Below the pieces are notes generated by a model. That model was given only the letters and a program-made list of their open reading frames with translations, was not told where the DNA came from and did not search any database. A DNA stretch of 64,000 nt from Spongilla lacustris (taxonomy: Eukaryota; Porifera; Demospongiae; Spongillida; Spongillidae), in assembly GCA_949361645.1 (NCBI GenBank), contig OX442437.1, positions 4,675,668 to 4,739,667 of the forward strand, given 5' to 3'. This document shows, one piece after another, positions 53,427 to 64,000 of this stretch. The first letter of the stretch is position 1. Every line of letters begins with the position of its first letter. The position numbers and the translations under genes were made by a program.

Positions 53427-56400
53427 TTTCTTGGAAACTGTCCCATATGATGTATGTATTCCTTCACTCGCTGTATACCATTTAGTGAATCCAAGTCAAG
53501 GAGCTAACTATTGCCTTGGTGAGGACATGACCCATGCTGCATGGACAGTCTGGCCAGTATGTGCGCGTGGAGCTTTGAGCACCCCTTAGTAGAATTTACA
53601 GGGTTTCAAATATACAGGTTGCTTTTTTCAGCACGCAGGTAGCCCAATACTTATACCTGCACTTGGTGCAGGTGAACATTCTAGCGGTTAATATGCATGC
53701 AGCATAAACAATATGCATGTGCGTAAGTAATAAGCTACATGGCATGGTTAAAAAGTACTGATATGCATGTACGCAAGCACAAGTGAGTACCCACAAGAGT
53801 GCTGTCTTGTTCACGTTAAAGTTACTCGCAAGTGCTGTCTTGTTCACGTTTAGCAACTTTCGTCCACACACTTAATAACTCAAAGGTGGACCACATGCCC
53901 TACACATCAAATTCATTTCGATACTCTTGAGGGAGAATATCACACAATTGCACAAATGATGATACCTCACACATGCATCATATACAATATATCACATAGC
54001 TTCCCCACACAGAACACTTACCATCCTCATATCCACAACAGTCCCACACACACAATCACTCAGTGGGCATCAACTTGTGTTGTGTAGCCTGACTTTGATG
54101 CACTCTGAAAGTTCACAATGCTGTAGGTGGATTCCATGCCCTACACTGACACAGCATCAAATTCATCTCCTAAGGGGGGGGGGGGGGGGGGGGGGGGAAG
54201 AGATTAGGATGACATCAGACCAGAGATAGCACACAATGATAGTTGCATGTGCTTCTACCATGCAACCCACATTGCTCATCAATGTCATACAGCCTCCCCA
54301 AACTGAAATAGAACACCTAACTTCCAAACAACACAGAAATGATGTAATCAACTATGTGTTGCATTGCATGGGTAATGATCAGCAGATGCTAAGCTCAGAA
54401 ACCCTACTGCTACGTGCAGTACACTAATAGTGCAGCACCTTACATACTGATAGTGAAATTAATGAAGGGGTATAATGCACGTAAATCAAGGTGATACCAC
54501 GTGTCTTCCCTCCCGCTCTCTCTAGCTCTCCCCATTTCATCTTTCAGAACAACCACTGTCTCTTACATGCGCTTGACTTACGTCATAGCAAAGCCACATC
54601 CATATTGAGCCCTGATGTTGCATGTGATCAGATCCAAAAACAAATCTGAGCCCCTTTCCTCGTCATCTGTTAATATTAAACACGTTAATACCAATTACGT
54701 CGCTGTGAGCTCGGGTTTCATCATGTACCGTCTTAATGATGACTCCAAATTTCCACAACGGAGTATTTCTGCAGTGTTCAAGTGCTTTTCGCACCCTGGT
54801 CTGCCAGGTCGGACTGCGAGCGTTTGTTGTTGTCGCGACGCCATTTTAATACGCGCACGTGGCTTTGTGGTCTACGGTGAATTCATTTGATACTGGTAAG
54901 TAGTTTCGGATAAAACGTTGAACAGTTCATGTCATGACTGATGTCAAACGTTAACAACTATGGAGCAAACTTGCTATTTAAAGTTTAGGGCGACTTTAGG
55001 CAAGTTTCGAAGCAATATAAGAAGATGATTTTTTAAAAGGCCTTGAATGAGCCGGTGTCATAGATTCATAGTCAGTACTAGTAGCTAAACGCTGGCCAAT
55101 AATTCGCGCCAAGATAAATAATATCACAATCTACTTGCTACTTACACAGATTGATAATTAGTGCACATCCATGATGGAGGAACACTTTTTTGCTGAATGC
55201 ACCTGAAATGGTACTGACCACTGTTGGAATTTGTATTACATTGTATTCTGGTAACCTACTTGTGCATATTAATATATTACATTTATTTCAAAGCTGGGAA
55301 ACCTTTTATGCAACCCCAATATGATATGGGTATGAAGTGGTGGACTGGTAGTATTTTCGTATCACACACTGTACTCAGCAAGTGGAGCTCTTGTTCTTTA
55401 AATTCTCACCAGTTGAAAGCATTACTTAGCACATACACGAGCATTTCATTAAAAATATATATATAATGCATGGCTGAAATCTGATATGAGAGTTTGAAAT
55501 ATATTGAGATAAATAGGATCCATATACTTCAGGAATAAGGTTATATAATGCAAAGGTTATTCCCAAACTAATTACTTGGATGTCCTTTTACTACCCAAGC
55601 CTGTTCAGTGATACGAAGATAGAAATATTGCAACCTGTACCGCCTAAATCCCCCATGTTGCATGGAGTGTTAATTGGACAAGTGGCGAAGATGGACCTTA
55701 AGCTTACATGTAATTACTGATCAGTTACGGAAAGTACACACACGCATTGGAAGTAATTGCCACTTACTGTTGTTACATCCTCTGACAGTGTTGATTGGTA
55801 TATAGGTAATTCCATGATCCATTAATCAGATTGTTATTTAGCATAATCCGCCATATGATTTATAAATTTTATAATCTGTATTGCTTGTAAGCATCAGCTT
55901 TCCTTGACCAAAAATGTAGCCAGTATGTCCCATTCAAACGGTACTGAATAATATTATAAGAAACATTTGGATGCAGACATTTCACCACCTGCCTTTACTT
56001 AGCATGATATGTGTCCCAATAATAGATTAATATGCCTTCTGCACTTCACCTTATCGGCTAAAGATTAGCAAATTATAAAAAAGATTGTGAGCTGATTAAC
56101 TAATAAAGATAGTGCTTTTTTATTATTGAGACACGTACTTCAGTAATGAGCTATCATTATCATCACGTTCAGCTGTGCAGATGTTATTAGTTTGGATGAC
56201 ATAATGAGAACGCTGTAGGCAGGAAGAACAGTATAGGAAAACAATCGGGCGAGTCATCCTAGTGTGGAATGTAGTTACATTCTATACGGGGGGGAGGGGG
56301 GGGGGGGGAGGACAATTTACCCTCATGACCTATACAAGTTTCGTAACGTATAGATGTCAGTTAAATTCTGAACTAACTCGTAGGCCAAGGAATTAAATGT

Positions 56401-57460
56401 GTCCCAGGACAGTTTGCTCTTCGCCACGAATTGATGTGCCCTATGATTTCAATATGAGCTGCCATAACATAAATTAATACATCAAGGACAGGAATGAGCA
56501 GTATCACAATCAATGTTTATGAGCAATATAGGTCAGTATTCATATTCAGTTTCATCTCTTACATGAAGTACAAGACCACACACGATCCAACTCATTTGAG
56601 GCTCTTTCTAGAATATCCGTCACACAGTCCAGTGGTACCACTCCTTGCATCCTGAACAGTCAATCATTTTCCTTTTGTCAATAGGCATTCAGAAAATTTC
56701 TATACTCAGTTGCTAATTCAGCTAGTTAACACTAACTCTTCTCTTCATTTTTCTCCACTGGAAACTTGCATGGAGAGTATCTTGATAAATTCTAACTAAT
56801 TTCACTCTGCTGAAACATACAATGACCATGTTGCATATATTAGCCGGGTGAGCTATAGCTGTTGCAAAATAAGCCAGGTCATTTTCCCCGTCTTGCTGTT
56901 AAACTTTTATCATTTTGATGCTAATCACTTTCCCTGGACATGCCAAAACAGCTGCCACCTGTCATGCATGCGAGCACCAGCTAGGCCAGTAAAAACGTTA
57001 ATTCTGACACCTTATTTATAAGCTAGGTTACCAGCAGTATGATCATTGTGGCAGGACTCCATGATTTGCTTCCTCTGGTGTTTGCTGAATCAGTATCACT
57101 TCCACCCACATGCCTTTCTTTGCATGCTACTGAACACTGACGTAAGCGAGTGTATTAACAAGTGGACGATCTATACCTGTTTGCTTTTCATCGAGGGAAG
57201 GATTCCTCTTTTCATTAGCGGCGCAGGGTACCTGTGGAGTGTGGACATCAGAAAACTCGTTCCTCGTTGTCATATGCATCTGTCCTCTCATCCATTTAAG
57301 CAGCTGTAGTATAAGTCACATGCAATATCTGAAAAGCCAGCTACGCTCCTTAATCCTTATCGCCTTTATCGGTGTAGTGATTCAAAACTTACACCACCTG
57401 GCTGCGGACTATGTATAGTTTGAAATCAAAATTTACGGCACAATGTCGGACCGCTTACTC
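53427..57460. other. 4 kb without a supported gene
   Basis: Contents: a tandem duplication GTGCTGTCTTGTTCACGTT near 53800-53850; a dispersed-repeat copy 53890-54340 related to 37140-37440; poly-G tracts at about 54174-54197 and 56287-56311; and scattered TACATGTA motifs. Small frames (for example at 54615 and 57046) have no recognisable content. Confidence 0.45.
54174..54197. repeat. Poly-G tract, 24 bp
   Basis: An uninterrupted G run within the dispersed-repeat copy at 53.9-54.3 kb. Confidence 0.9.
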
Positions 57461-57467
57461 CGTTGGG

Positions 57468-57614
57468 GGACAATTTACTCTAGAGTAAAATGTCCGGTTA
57501 GGACAATTTACTCCGGAGTAAAACGTCCGGTTAGGACAATTTACTCCGGAGTAAAACGTCCGGTTAGGACAATTTACTTCGGAGTAAAATATCCGGTTAG
57601 GACAAGTTACTCCG
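57468..57614. repeat. 33-bp tandem repeat, four units plus a partial
   Basis: The unit is GGACAATTTACTCCGGAGTA plus AAACGTCCGGTTA, at 57468, 57501, 57534 and 57567. Each holds the palindrome TTTACTCCGGAGTAAA, so the array can fold into repeated hairpins. Open frames on both strands are by-products. Confidence 0.95.
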
Positions 57615-57858
57615 ACGGACACTTTCCTCCGTGACAGCACTATATGTCAAAGCATGTGTACATAAAAGAGGTGTATCGAGCCTACATTTCAGCGATTTCA
57701 GAATGGAACAATACAAATTTGAGATTTCTTTGTGAATGAGGAATAATTATAAAAAATATAAAAAAACTTGTCACCATGTTTTTGGTCTTATAATGATCGT
57801 CCTAGACCAAAATTTTTGGTGCAATTAAATAATTCATTTTAGATACTATCCCCCTCCC

Positions 57859-57889
<31 letters not shown>

Positions 57890-58559
57890 AAAAAATTGTA
57901 ATGTCATAGCTATATCCCATGGGCATCACATTTGACCCGACTGGTAGGGATGAGTCTCCATTCATTTTAAAGAAACCTTTAGCAAGCATGGAGGTACTTC
58001 TATAGAGTACTAACTTGAGATGTCAAGCATGCACTTCTAGCTGCTAGATTTACTGCACTTCAAGCTGCTATAGGATGGAGTATAAAAGACTGCGAAACAA
58101 TGGTCTAACAATAATAAAGCCCTATATTTAGCAAGTTGTAGTTTATCATAAGCTACATATAGGATAATTTTGAAAACACCAACTTTCTAAAGCCGGAATG
58201 GTTTTGTACTTACTTGTATATGTTATCAGTTGGGAACAATTCCATGCAAAAAGATCCATCAACAATAAAAATGTAGAATTGATTCTTCTCAATTGAGCTG
58301 GGTCCATGCATAGATCCTGTTCAGTTATAATTATGCCAACATGATCTCGAGCCATTGTCCGTTTCTCTTTGTCATGTGCATTGTTTCTAGACGTGTAGTT
58401 TACTTATTGCTAAGATTGTGTGTTCAATTTATGTGTGCATTTCCATTGTATCTTAATGGTGTCATTGTGAGGCCTTTTCATAATCACCCCCAATTATACA
58501 ATGTATTCACTTGTTTTTTCATCCGGCACAATTGTCTAGTAACAGTTTGCAAAGCTGAC
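57615..58559. other. No gene; long C/A homopolymer junction
   Basis: A C-run with one T interruption (about 57851-57879) passes directly into an A-run (57880-57895). Otherwise nothing was recognised. Confidence 0.5.
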
Positions 58560-59240
58560 ATTAATATTTAATCACCGGTTCACTTATCTGTCAACAAATT
58601 TATCACTGCAAAGCTGACAAATGCAATGCTATGGTTGTTAAGAGGATGAACGTAAGTCGTGCTGTACACCATCTGCTATGGAAGGTACTGTGTCGAACCG
58701 AGTCATAATCATCATTTTATTGTTTGGAAACAGAAAGTGGACCATTTCATATACATATTCAAATCCTCCTGCAATGTATACATGTATAAGATAATACATT
58801 ATGCACTATACAATGCAAAGTAATCATACACATGTAACACGGGATGTAAGATATCTATTTTATTATGCATAATTTAATTGAAACAATGATACTGCATGTT
58901 AATATTACATACATTTGCATGCGAAACACGGTCACTGAATATTTTATATAGGACTGTATGTTTTTCAGTGTATCATGGCCCTTGCTTTCGCACTGACCAG
59001 TGTCAAATTCATCATATACATGTGGGAGTCGGACAACAAAGACCTCACAGCAAATCTGGTGCATGGCCTAAGTGAAGTATATGTTGAGCCTTGATAGCAA
59101 GTAGGCTGCATATATCTACACAGTGCCGTTGGGATACAAACCCTGCAGGTTATAAGCTCGCTGTAATTCTAGTCACATCTCAAAAGTTTTACTTTGGTGT
59201 TTATTCCACATACAATTAAATATTATGCTGCATGCATGAA
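58560..59240 (-). pseudogene. Degraded duplicate of the integrase-domain gene's 3' part
   Basis: It matches 60690-61330 in order: GCAAAGCTGA/GTCAT, ATGGTTGTTAAGAGG versus ATGGTTACAACTGTGG, AAAGTGGACCATT, ATTCAAATCCTCCTGCA, then GACCTCACAGCAAATCTGG versus GACTTCACAGCAAGTCAGG. The reading frame is broken. It is a local duplication about 2.1 kb upstream of the better-preserved copy. Confidence 0.65.
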
Positions 59241-60679
59241 GTGCAGTGCATCCTAGTAGCTAGACTGAAGTGCATCTCAGAAGTATACCTCCATGCATGC
59301 TGCAAGGGACTGATGAAGGTTTTTTTAATTTGAATTAATGAATGAGACTCATACCTCAGAGTATACCAGTCAAGAGAATTATCTATAGCTATGACATTAA
59401 AAGTGCTATTTGGGGGTAGTGAATCATTTAATTATAGAGACCAACAAATTGGCGATTGTGGTCTAGGGTTTGATGATGGAGCAGCAAGTACACGGACAAC
59501 AAAGTGACATTTTTATCATGTTTTCAGTAATAATTATTTATTATGATGTATATTGAACTTTGTGTACTATTACATGTATTGTGGATTCTAAAATTTTTTT
59601 TTACAAACCAAGAGACCAAAAAATTAGTGACAAGTTAAGAATAAATCATCATTCACATGCAGAGAAACCTCAGTTTTTGAATTATTCCATTCGACAATCG
59701 CTGAAATGTAAATGTAGTCATGCATATATTGCCTTGATTACTCCTTCCCATATTTAGCCTCCTCATTCATCAGTGCTTTCAATAGTGCAACCACTGGCAC
59801 TATAGTGGAGGAAGCTTCAGATATCTTACTGTATTTGTATTCTACAAGAAGCCATTATTTCATACAAGGTAGATAGATTTGGTGTCTCCATTTAATGTTA
59901 ATATGTTCTTTTACAAGGCCAAGACACAATAAAATGTTTTGTATCCATATATCTAATTTCTGGTGTTGTTTCGGAAATATTGAGTGATCACTCAAGGGAA
60001 TTGTATTGTAGCTAGTGCTGCCGCGATATGGTTCTTTGCCGATATCGTCTATATCGCGATATTTCATTGTCAAATTATTTGTCAATGATCACAGTTTTCA
60101 AGTTGAAGCTGCGTTGTTGGTGACACAAGAACCAACACATAAACCGTCCTCAGTATCATGCTGTGGGGCTGCATGCAGGGGAGAGGGATGGAGATACCGT
60201 ATAGAGTAGTGAATTCTATTTCTCTTATGTTACCAAACTGCATGGTATAGTATCTAGCTATCTTAGCCTTGACTGCATGTGCCTTCAGAACGGCTTGCTC
60301 CACGGCATGGTTATATACACCAGAAAAGAAATAATGGATCCACTTTATTTTAAAATCCTCTGTAAAATTACTGTGTAATTGCATGAACATAACTGAAAAA
60401 AGTGATTCCCAAAATGAATTTACAGTCAATGTAAAGTGGTTTGTATTGTAATTTTGCCCCTATACACATGATGTACAACACCCAGGCCCCCTCCCATGAA
60501 AAAAAAAAAGGAAAGAAAAAAAGGCAGTGTTTAACGATAGTATCTCCACAACCATGAACTTTTACGTGACAATATTTCATGCAGGAAATAATATGGTGAA
60601 AAAAAAAGGTTTCATTCATGCACATGCATTTTCTTTCTCCACAATCTACTAGTAACAAATTGCACATTTCAACGTTCAC
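59241..60679. other. Spacer between the two integrase-gene copies; no gene
   Basis: AT-rich DNA with a GATATCG-rich patch at about 60024-60062 (CCGATATCGTCTATATCGCG). No supported exon. Confidence 0.4.
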
Positions 60680-61974
60680 TTACAATCTACTACTAACAAA
60701 TTGCAAAGCTGTCATGTACAAGTCAATTCGATGGTTACAACTGTGGTCAAGAGGGTGAACAGTTTCCTGCAAGTCACCATCTGGTAAAGGAGCTATAGAT
60801 TGAATATAAGGTACTGTGACTTCATAATCATCATCATTTCTGGAAACAGCAAGTGGACCATTCCAGTCGATACCATAAGTATTCAAATCCTCCTGCAAAA
60901 CAATATATAATTCACATAATCATGTGTGTAAGTATATGTACCAAATTTATTTCCCTTCAAGTCATATCTGTATACAGTATAGCTGGGGTAAGCATATTAT
61001 TGTGTGGGCAAGTCTTAGTAACCAGCTATTAGGCATACAATACATTACCTGTATGGTGTTGATAGCAACACCATACAGTAAAGTCATATAGTTTTGGCAT
61101 GCAGCTTCAGAGCTCTGCAGCTGCATGCCGAAACTATATGACTTTAGAGTGTACATTCAAATAAAATTCTACATTCATCAATCAAGGCCATGCTACATGC
61201 TGATGCGGGACAGTAGAAAGGACTTCACAGCAAGTCAGGTAGCCTAACGTTGAAATGAAGTATTTCAGTCAAGTCTTAACCACAGGCATTGCCTGCAAAT
61301 TATAAGATTGCTGCACATATGCTGAGTTCTGCTAACAAACACACAACTATTAGGTAGGTGTGAAACATCAGACACCTATAAGCTATCTGGTTTATATAGT
61401 GTTGTGTGCTTGTGTCTTGTTTTTAGTGATTTTAAAATGTATGCACAATTTTTCCATTATCAAAAATGCCATACCTTAGGTATGCTTTCTGTATTAGATT
61501 CCCCACTGATCCATAACTGGCATGGTGAAAGGTTGCCTTCAGAACTTAGAAGATGCTGATTCCATGCCTCCTTAAATACTTGTAAGCTATTATCGATACA
61601 ACTTAAAAATACATAATGGAGACAAAGACATGTACTTCATTTTCACAATCTAGCAGCCCCTCCTCTTCCATGGTATAGAACAGATTGTGTGCACAGTGTA
61701 AACTCATCTCTCCATAACCTCTCAATACACTGATTGTGGACACTGACCAGTAATAAAGCTACCTGGTCCATGTAATGGATGTTGTAGCATTAGTTGAACA
61801 ACTTCTGTATTTTCTCCACCTCTGTCTGCATGGATTCCGGTTGGTAGCCCAAATTCTCTTACAGATGCAAGAAACAACTGCAGAACTGTGTCTGCTCGAT
61901 TGTTATTGGAGCAATGTAGGTATATGATTCGACGACTATAGCCATCAATGCCTCCATGAATAACAAACCACCAG
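60680..61974 (-). pseudogene. Integrase core domain gene, frameshifted
   Basis: The first visible exon (61475-61974) follows a TTTCAG acceptor. It reads WWFVIHGGIDGYSRRIIYLH, TVLQLFLASVREFGLP, THADRGGEN-like (IHADRGGENTEVVQ) and HGPGSFITG. After a 2-base frame loss it continues SVHNQCIERLWRDEF, and after a second shift LHCAHNLFYTMEEEGLLD. The second exon (60680-60892, after a GCAG acceptor) has EDLNTYGIDWNGPLAVSR and VHPLDHSCNHRIDLYMTAL. Known: this DDE-type integrase-like family is scattered widely in invertebrates and fish, with unknown function. The two D residues (GIDGYSR, ADRGGE) are visible. Two frameshifts indicate a relic unless they are sequencing errors. Confidence 0.7.
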
Positions 61975-63180
61975 CTGAAAATCAATGATATCTACATTAT
62001 AATTATATAAAACATTTGGACATTCTACTAAATTGTGGCATTACATGTAGGATCCCAATAATTTATTTTGATGTCCACCAAGTTTCCTAAACAATACAGA
62101 TTGCAATATTGGAAACTTGGACGACCTGGCAAAACTCCAAGTTATAGAATTTTTTAAGAAAGGCAAGAAAGAGAAATGGTACTTTTAAAGATATTCTATT
62201 TCAAAAGTGCCACTTTTGCATGTGTGTATAATATTTATATATCACTGCATTTTACCAGGCAAGTGCCATCATAAATCTAATGAGAGCTCTGCTAAGGATG
62301 CAATCAAGGTGTTTGTATACAAATATGTGTAACTCAGTTAACACCACATGTTATTGTGCATGCAGTTACATGTACATATGTTACTGCACAGTTGTGTACA
62401 CATGAACATGTAAGGATGGGTGTGACGTCCTAGTCAAAATGTTCCATGCTAGCAGGCTGAACTCTCTCCATCCCCCTGTGCCTCAAGTACAGCAGTGTGC
62501 GCCAGAACATTACTTAATATGACTGTGGCAGCTGTGGTGTTGATGACTTCATCAAGATGACTCCAGGCAGCTAATAGTACCACCTTCCAGTTTGGAACAG
62601 AGGTACATGTACATCCAGTCATGTACATACATGAAAATTAAAAATCCAAATTTTATTATTGTCCTGTTTTCATCCCTCCCCCTCATGACCCCTCCCTCTT
62701 GTGGTCCCTTCCCTCCCTCTCTACCATTCTTGACCCCTCCCTACATCTCTCAACCACTCCCTCTGCTAATTTCTCTCCCTCATACTCCCCACTTACCATC
62801 AGACGTCTGTATAGAGGATTGCTGGCTAGCTCCAGGAAAATGGTTAGATGCCATCAGACGTATTGCTGTGATGGAACTCATTTTGCAGTTGCTTGCATAT
62901 ACATGCAACCATAGATATTAATTAAATATCTATGATGCAACTAAAAATTTTTTAATGAAACACAAAAATGTTAAGTCACTTAAGTGTTCACAAACCCCTA
63001 ACATATGTACTGTCACACAAACACATCTGTGTCGTCGTCAGGCATTCACCGGGTATAACAGAGAAGTATACTAGAACACGAGAGTACTAGGCCTAGTATT
63101 ATTGTAGGTGGGGTGTGTCTGGTTATATACATGATCTGCATGGTACCGGTCTTATTGTTAAATTAGAAGATCGATGCAAA
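61975..63180. other. No supported exon
   Basis: The upstream exons of the minus-strand integrase gene would be expected here, but none could be identified. A CCCTCCCTC-rich pyrimidine patch occupies about 62670-62790. Confidence 0.4.
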
Positions 63181-63528
63181 GTGAGCAGAGGTCCAAAGGA
63201 CACGTCACTCTCGGGTTCTCATTGGTGCATGAGCTTAACGACAGTACCCTACGCATGTGTCAGTATGTACTATGGTCAGAACGTACCGTTCTTATAATTA
63301 CGTACTGTCGAATGCACGGAGAGGAGAGGAAGCTGAGCGTACAGCCGGCGCTCATAAGCATGGCTGATTATATACAATTAAGTAAAACAAATTCCCTGGA
63401 TCCAAACCCTGGTACGGAACGATGGCAATGGTATTATGCAATCACAAATAAACGGCTAAGAGGTATCATGTCTGTAACGGAGCTGTAACAGAACGTTCTT
63501 ACCCAACGTACTGTTACGGAGCTGTAAC

Positions 63529-63656
63529 GAGATGGCACCACCCAAATACGAAATGGCACCACCCAAATATACGAGACGGCACGACCCGAATACGAGATGG
63601 CACGACCCGAATACGAGACGGCGCGACCCGAATACGAGATGGCGCGACCCGAATAC
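63529..63656 (-). repeat. 21-bp array, six units, inverted
   Basis: Units of GAGATGGCGCGACCCGAATA(C), with one 2-bp insertion (CAAATATACGAG) in the second unit. Confidence 0.9.
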
Positions 63657-63708
63657 GAAAAGCGAGCGCGTGTCGAATTATGGCAGTGATCACCCCCCAT
63701 AGCTTTTC

Positions 63709-63855
63709 GTATTCGGGTCGCGCCATCTCGTATTCGGGTCGCGCCATCTCGTATTCGGGTCGCGCCATCTCGTATTCGGGTCGCGCCATCTCGTATTCGG
63801 GTCGTGCCGTCTCGTATTTGGGTGGTGCCATTTCGTATTTGGGTGGTGCCATCTC
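63709..63855 (+). repeat. 21-bp array, seven units, direct
   Basis: Exactly 147 bp of GTATTCGGGTCGCGCCATCT(C); the last two units carry the GGGTGGTGCC variant. Confidence 0.93.
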
Positions 63856-64000
63856 GTTACAGCTCCGTAACAGTACGTTAGGTAAGAACGTTCTGTTACA
63901 GCTCCGTTACAGACATGATACCTCTTAGCCGTTTATTTGTGATTGCATAATACCATTGCCATCGTTCCGTACCAGGCTATGGTTTGGATCCAGGGAATTT

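Larger units (their letters stand above)
63181..64000. repeat. Head-to-head pair of the 21-bp-array repeat family (cut by the window edge)
   Basis: The left half (about 63270-63700) is the inverse of the copy at 34930-35460. The right half (63701-64000) is a second copy in direct orientation. The shared body blocks are TAACAGAACGTTCTTAC, GGAACGATGGCAATGG and AAATTCCCTGGATCC or their complements. Two 21-bp arrays face each other across about 50 bp. Confidence 0.85.

Noticed and set aside
1..64000. CRISPR arrays, operons, ribosome binding sites
   Set aside because: The tandem arrays have no unique spacers, and the genes are spliced and eukaryotic.

Overview
The window looks like nuclear DNA of an early-branching marine invertebrate, most likely a demosponge. 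The case rests on short introns (many about 40-90 bp), the very frequent octamer TACATGTA, single-exon sigma-class GST genes, and transposon and gene families typical of sponge and cnidarian genomes. This is inference; no rRNA or mitochondrial marker is present.

Host genes are few. From left to right: the first exon of an acyl-CoA oxidase on the minus strand (473-581); a small two-exon secreted or membrane protein (3174-3539, minus); a six-exon aldo-keto reductase (4828-8014, minus) with a transposon in its second intron; and three intronless sigma-class glutathione S-transferases of 202 aa each (8419-9027, 32346-32954, 34057-34665, plus). The AKR and the GSTs are the confident, intact genes. 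The GSTs now lie either side of about 23 kb of mobile DNA.

Most of the rest is layered mobile DNA. From 12.7 to 23.9 kb is a broken multi-exon RING-finger gene. One of its exons was hit by a hAT transposon (about 15794-23080), and the hAT was hit in turn by a young Ty3/gypsy element (16211-21044, 5-bp TSD AATAT, tRNA-Ser primer site). From 24050 to 29466 is a DNA transposon with inverted ends carrying two head-to-head spliced genes. One is a C2H2 zinc-finger transposase-like gene of at least 11 exons; the other is an unrecognised 274-aa coiled-coil protein. Their start codons are 25 bp apart around a CACGTG palindrome. From 29774 to 32212 is a further inverted-repeat element containing an exon of delta-COP.

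The most striking structure is at 37685-47733: a piggyBac-like element (TTAA, CCCTT(G/C)ACCTGCG ends). It contains a 2-kb, 24-bp minisatellite and a frameshifted N-terminal transposase piece. It was itself invaded by a complete 6904-bp Tigger/pogo-like transposon (40680-47583, TA target duplication, intact 548-aa transposase). The inverted repeats of that transposon are about 2470 bp each and colinear without any indel, which is extraordinary for this superfamily. Each arm also holds three diverged, frame-conserved internal repeats and an exon-like segment.

From 47.7 to 64 kb the window holds repeats and fragments: a TIR element (49440-50362), two long palindromes (51346-52632 and 52809-53426), a 33-bp tandem array, a frameshifted integrase-domain gene with a degraded partial duplicate upstream, and at the right edge a head-to-head pair of a repeat family with 21-bp tandem arrays that also occurs at 34.9 kb. 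No tRNA, rRNA or CRISPR array was found.
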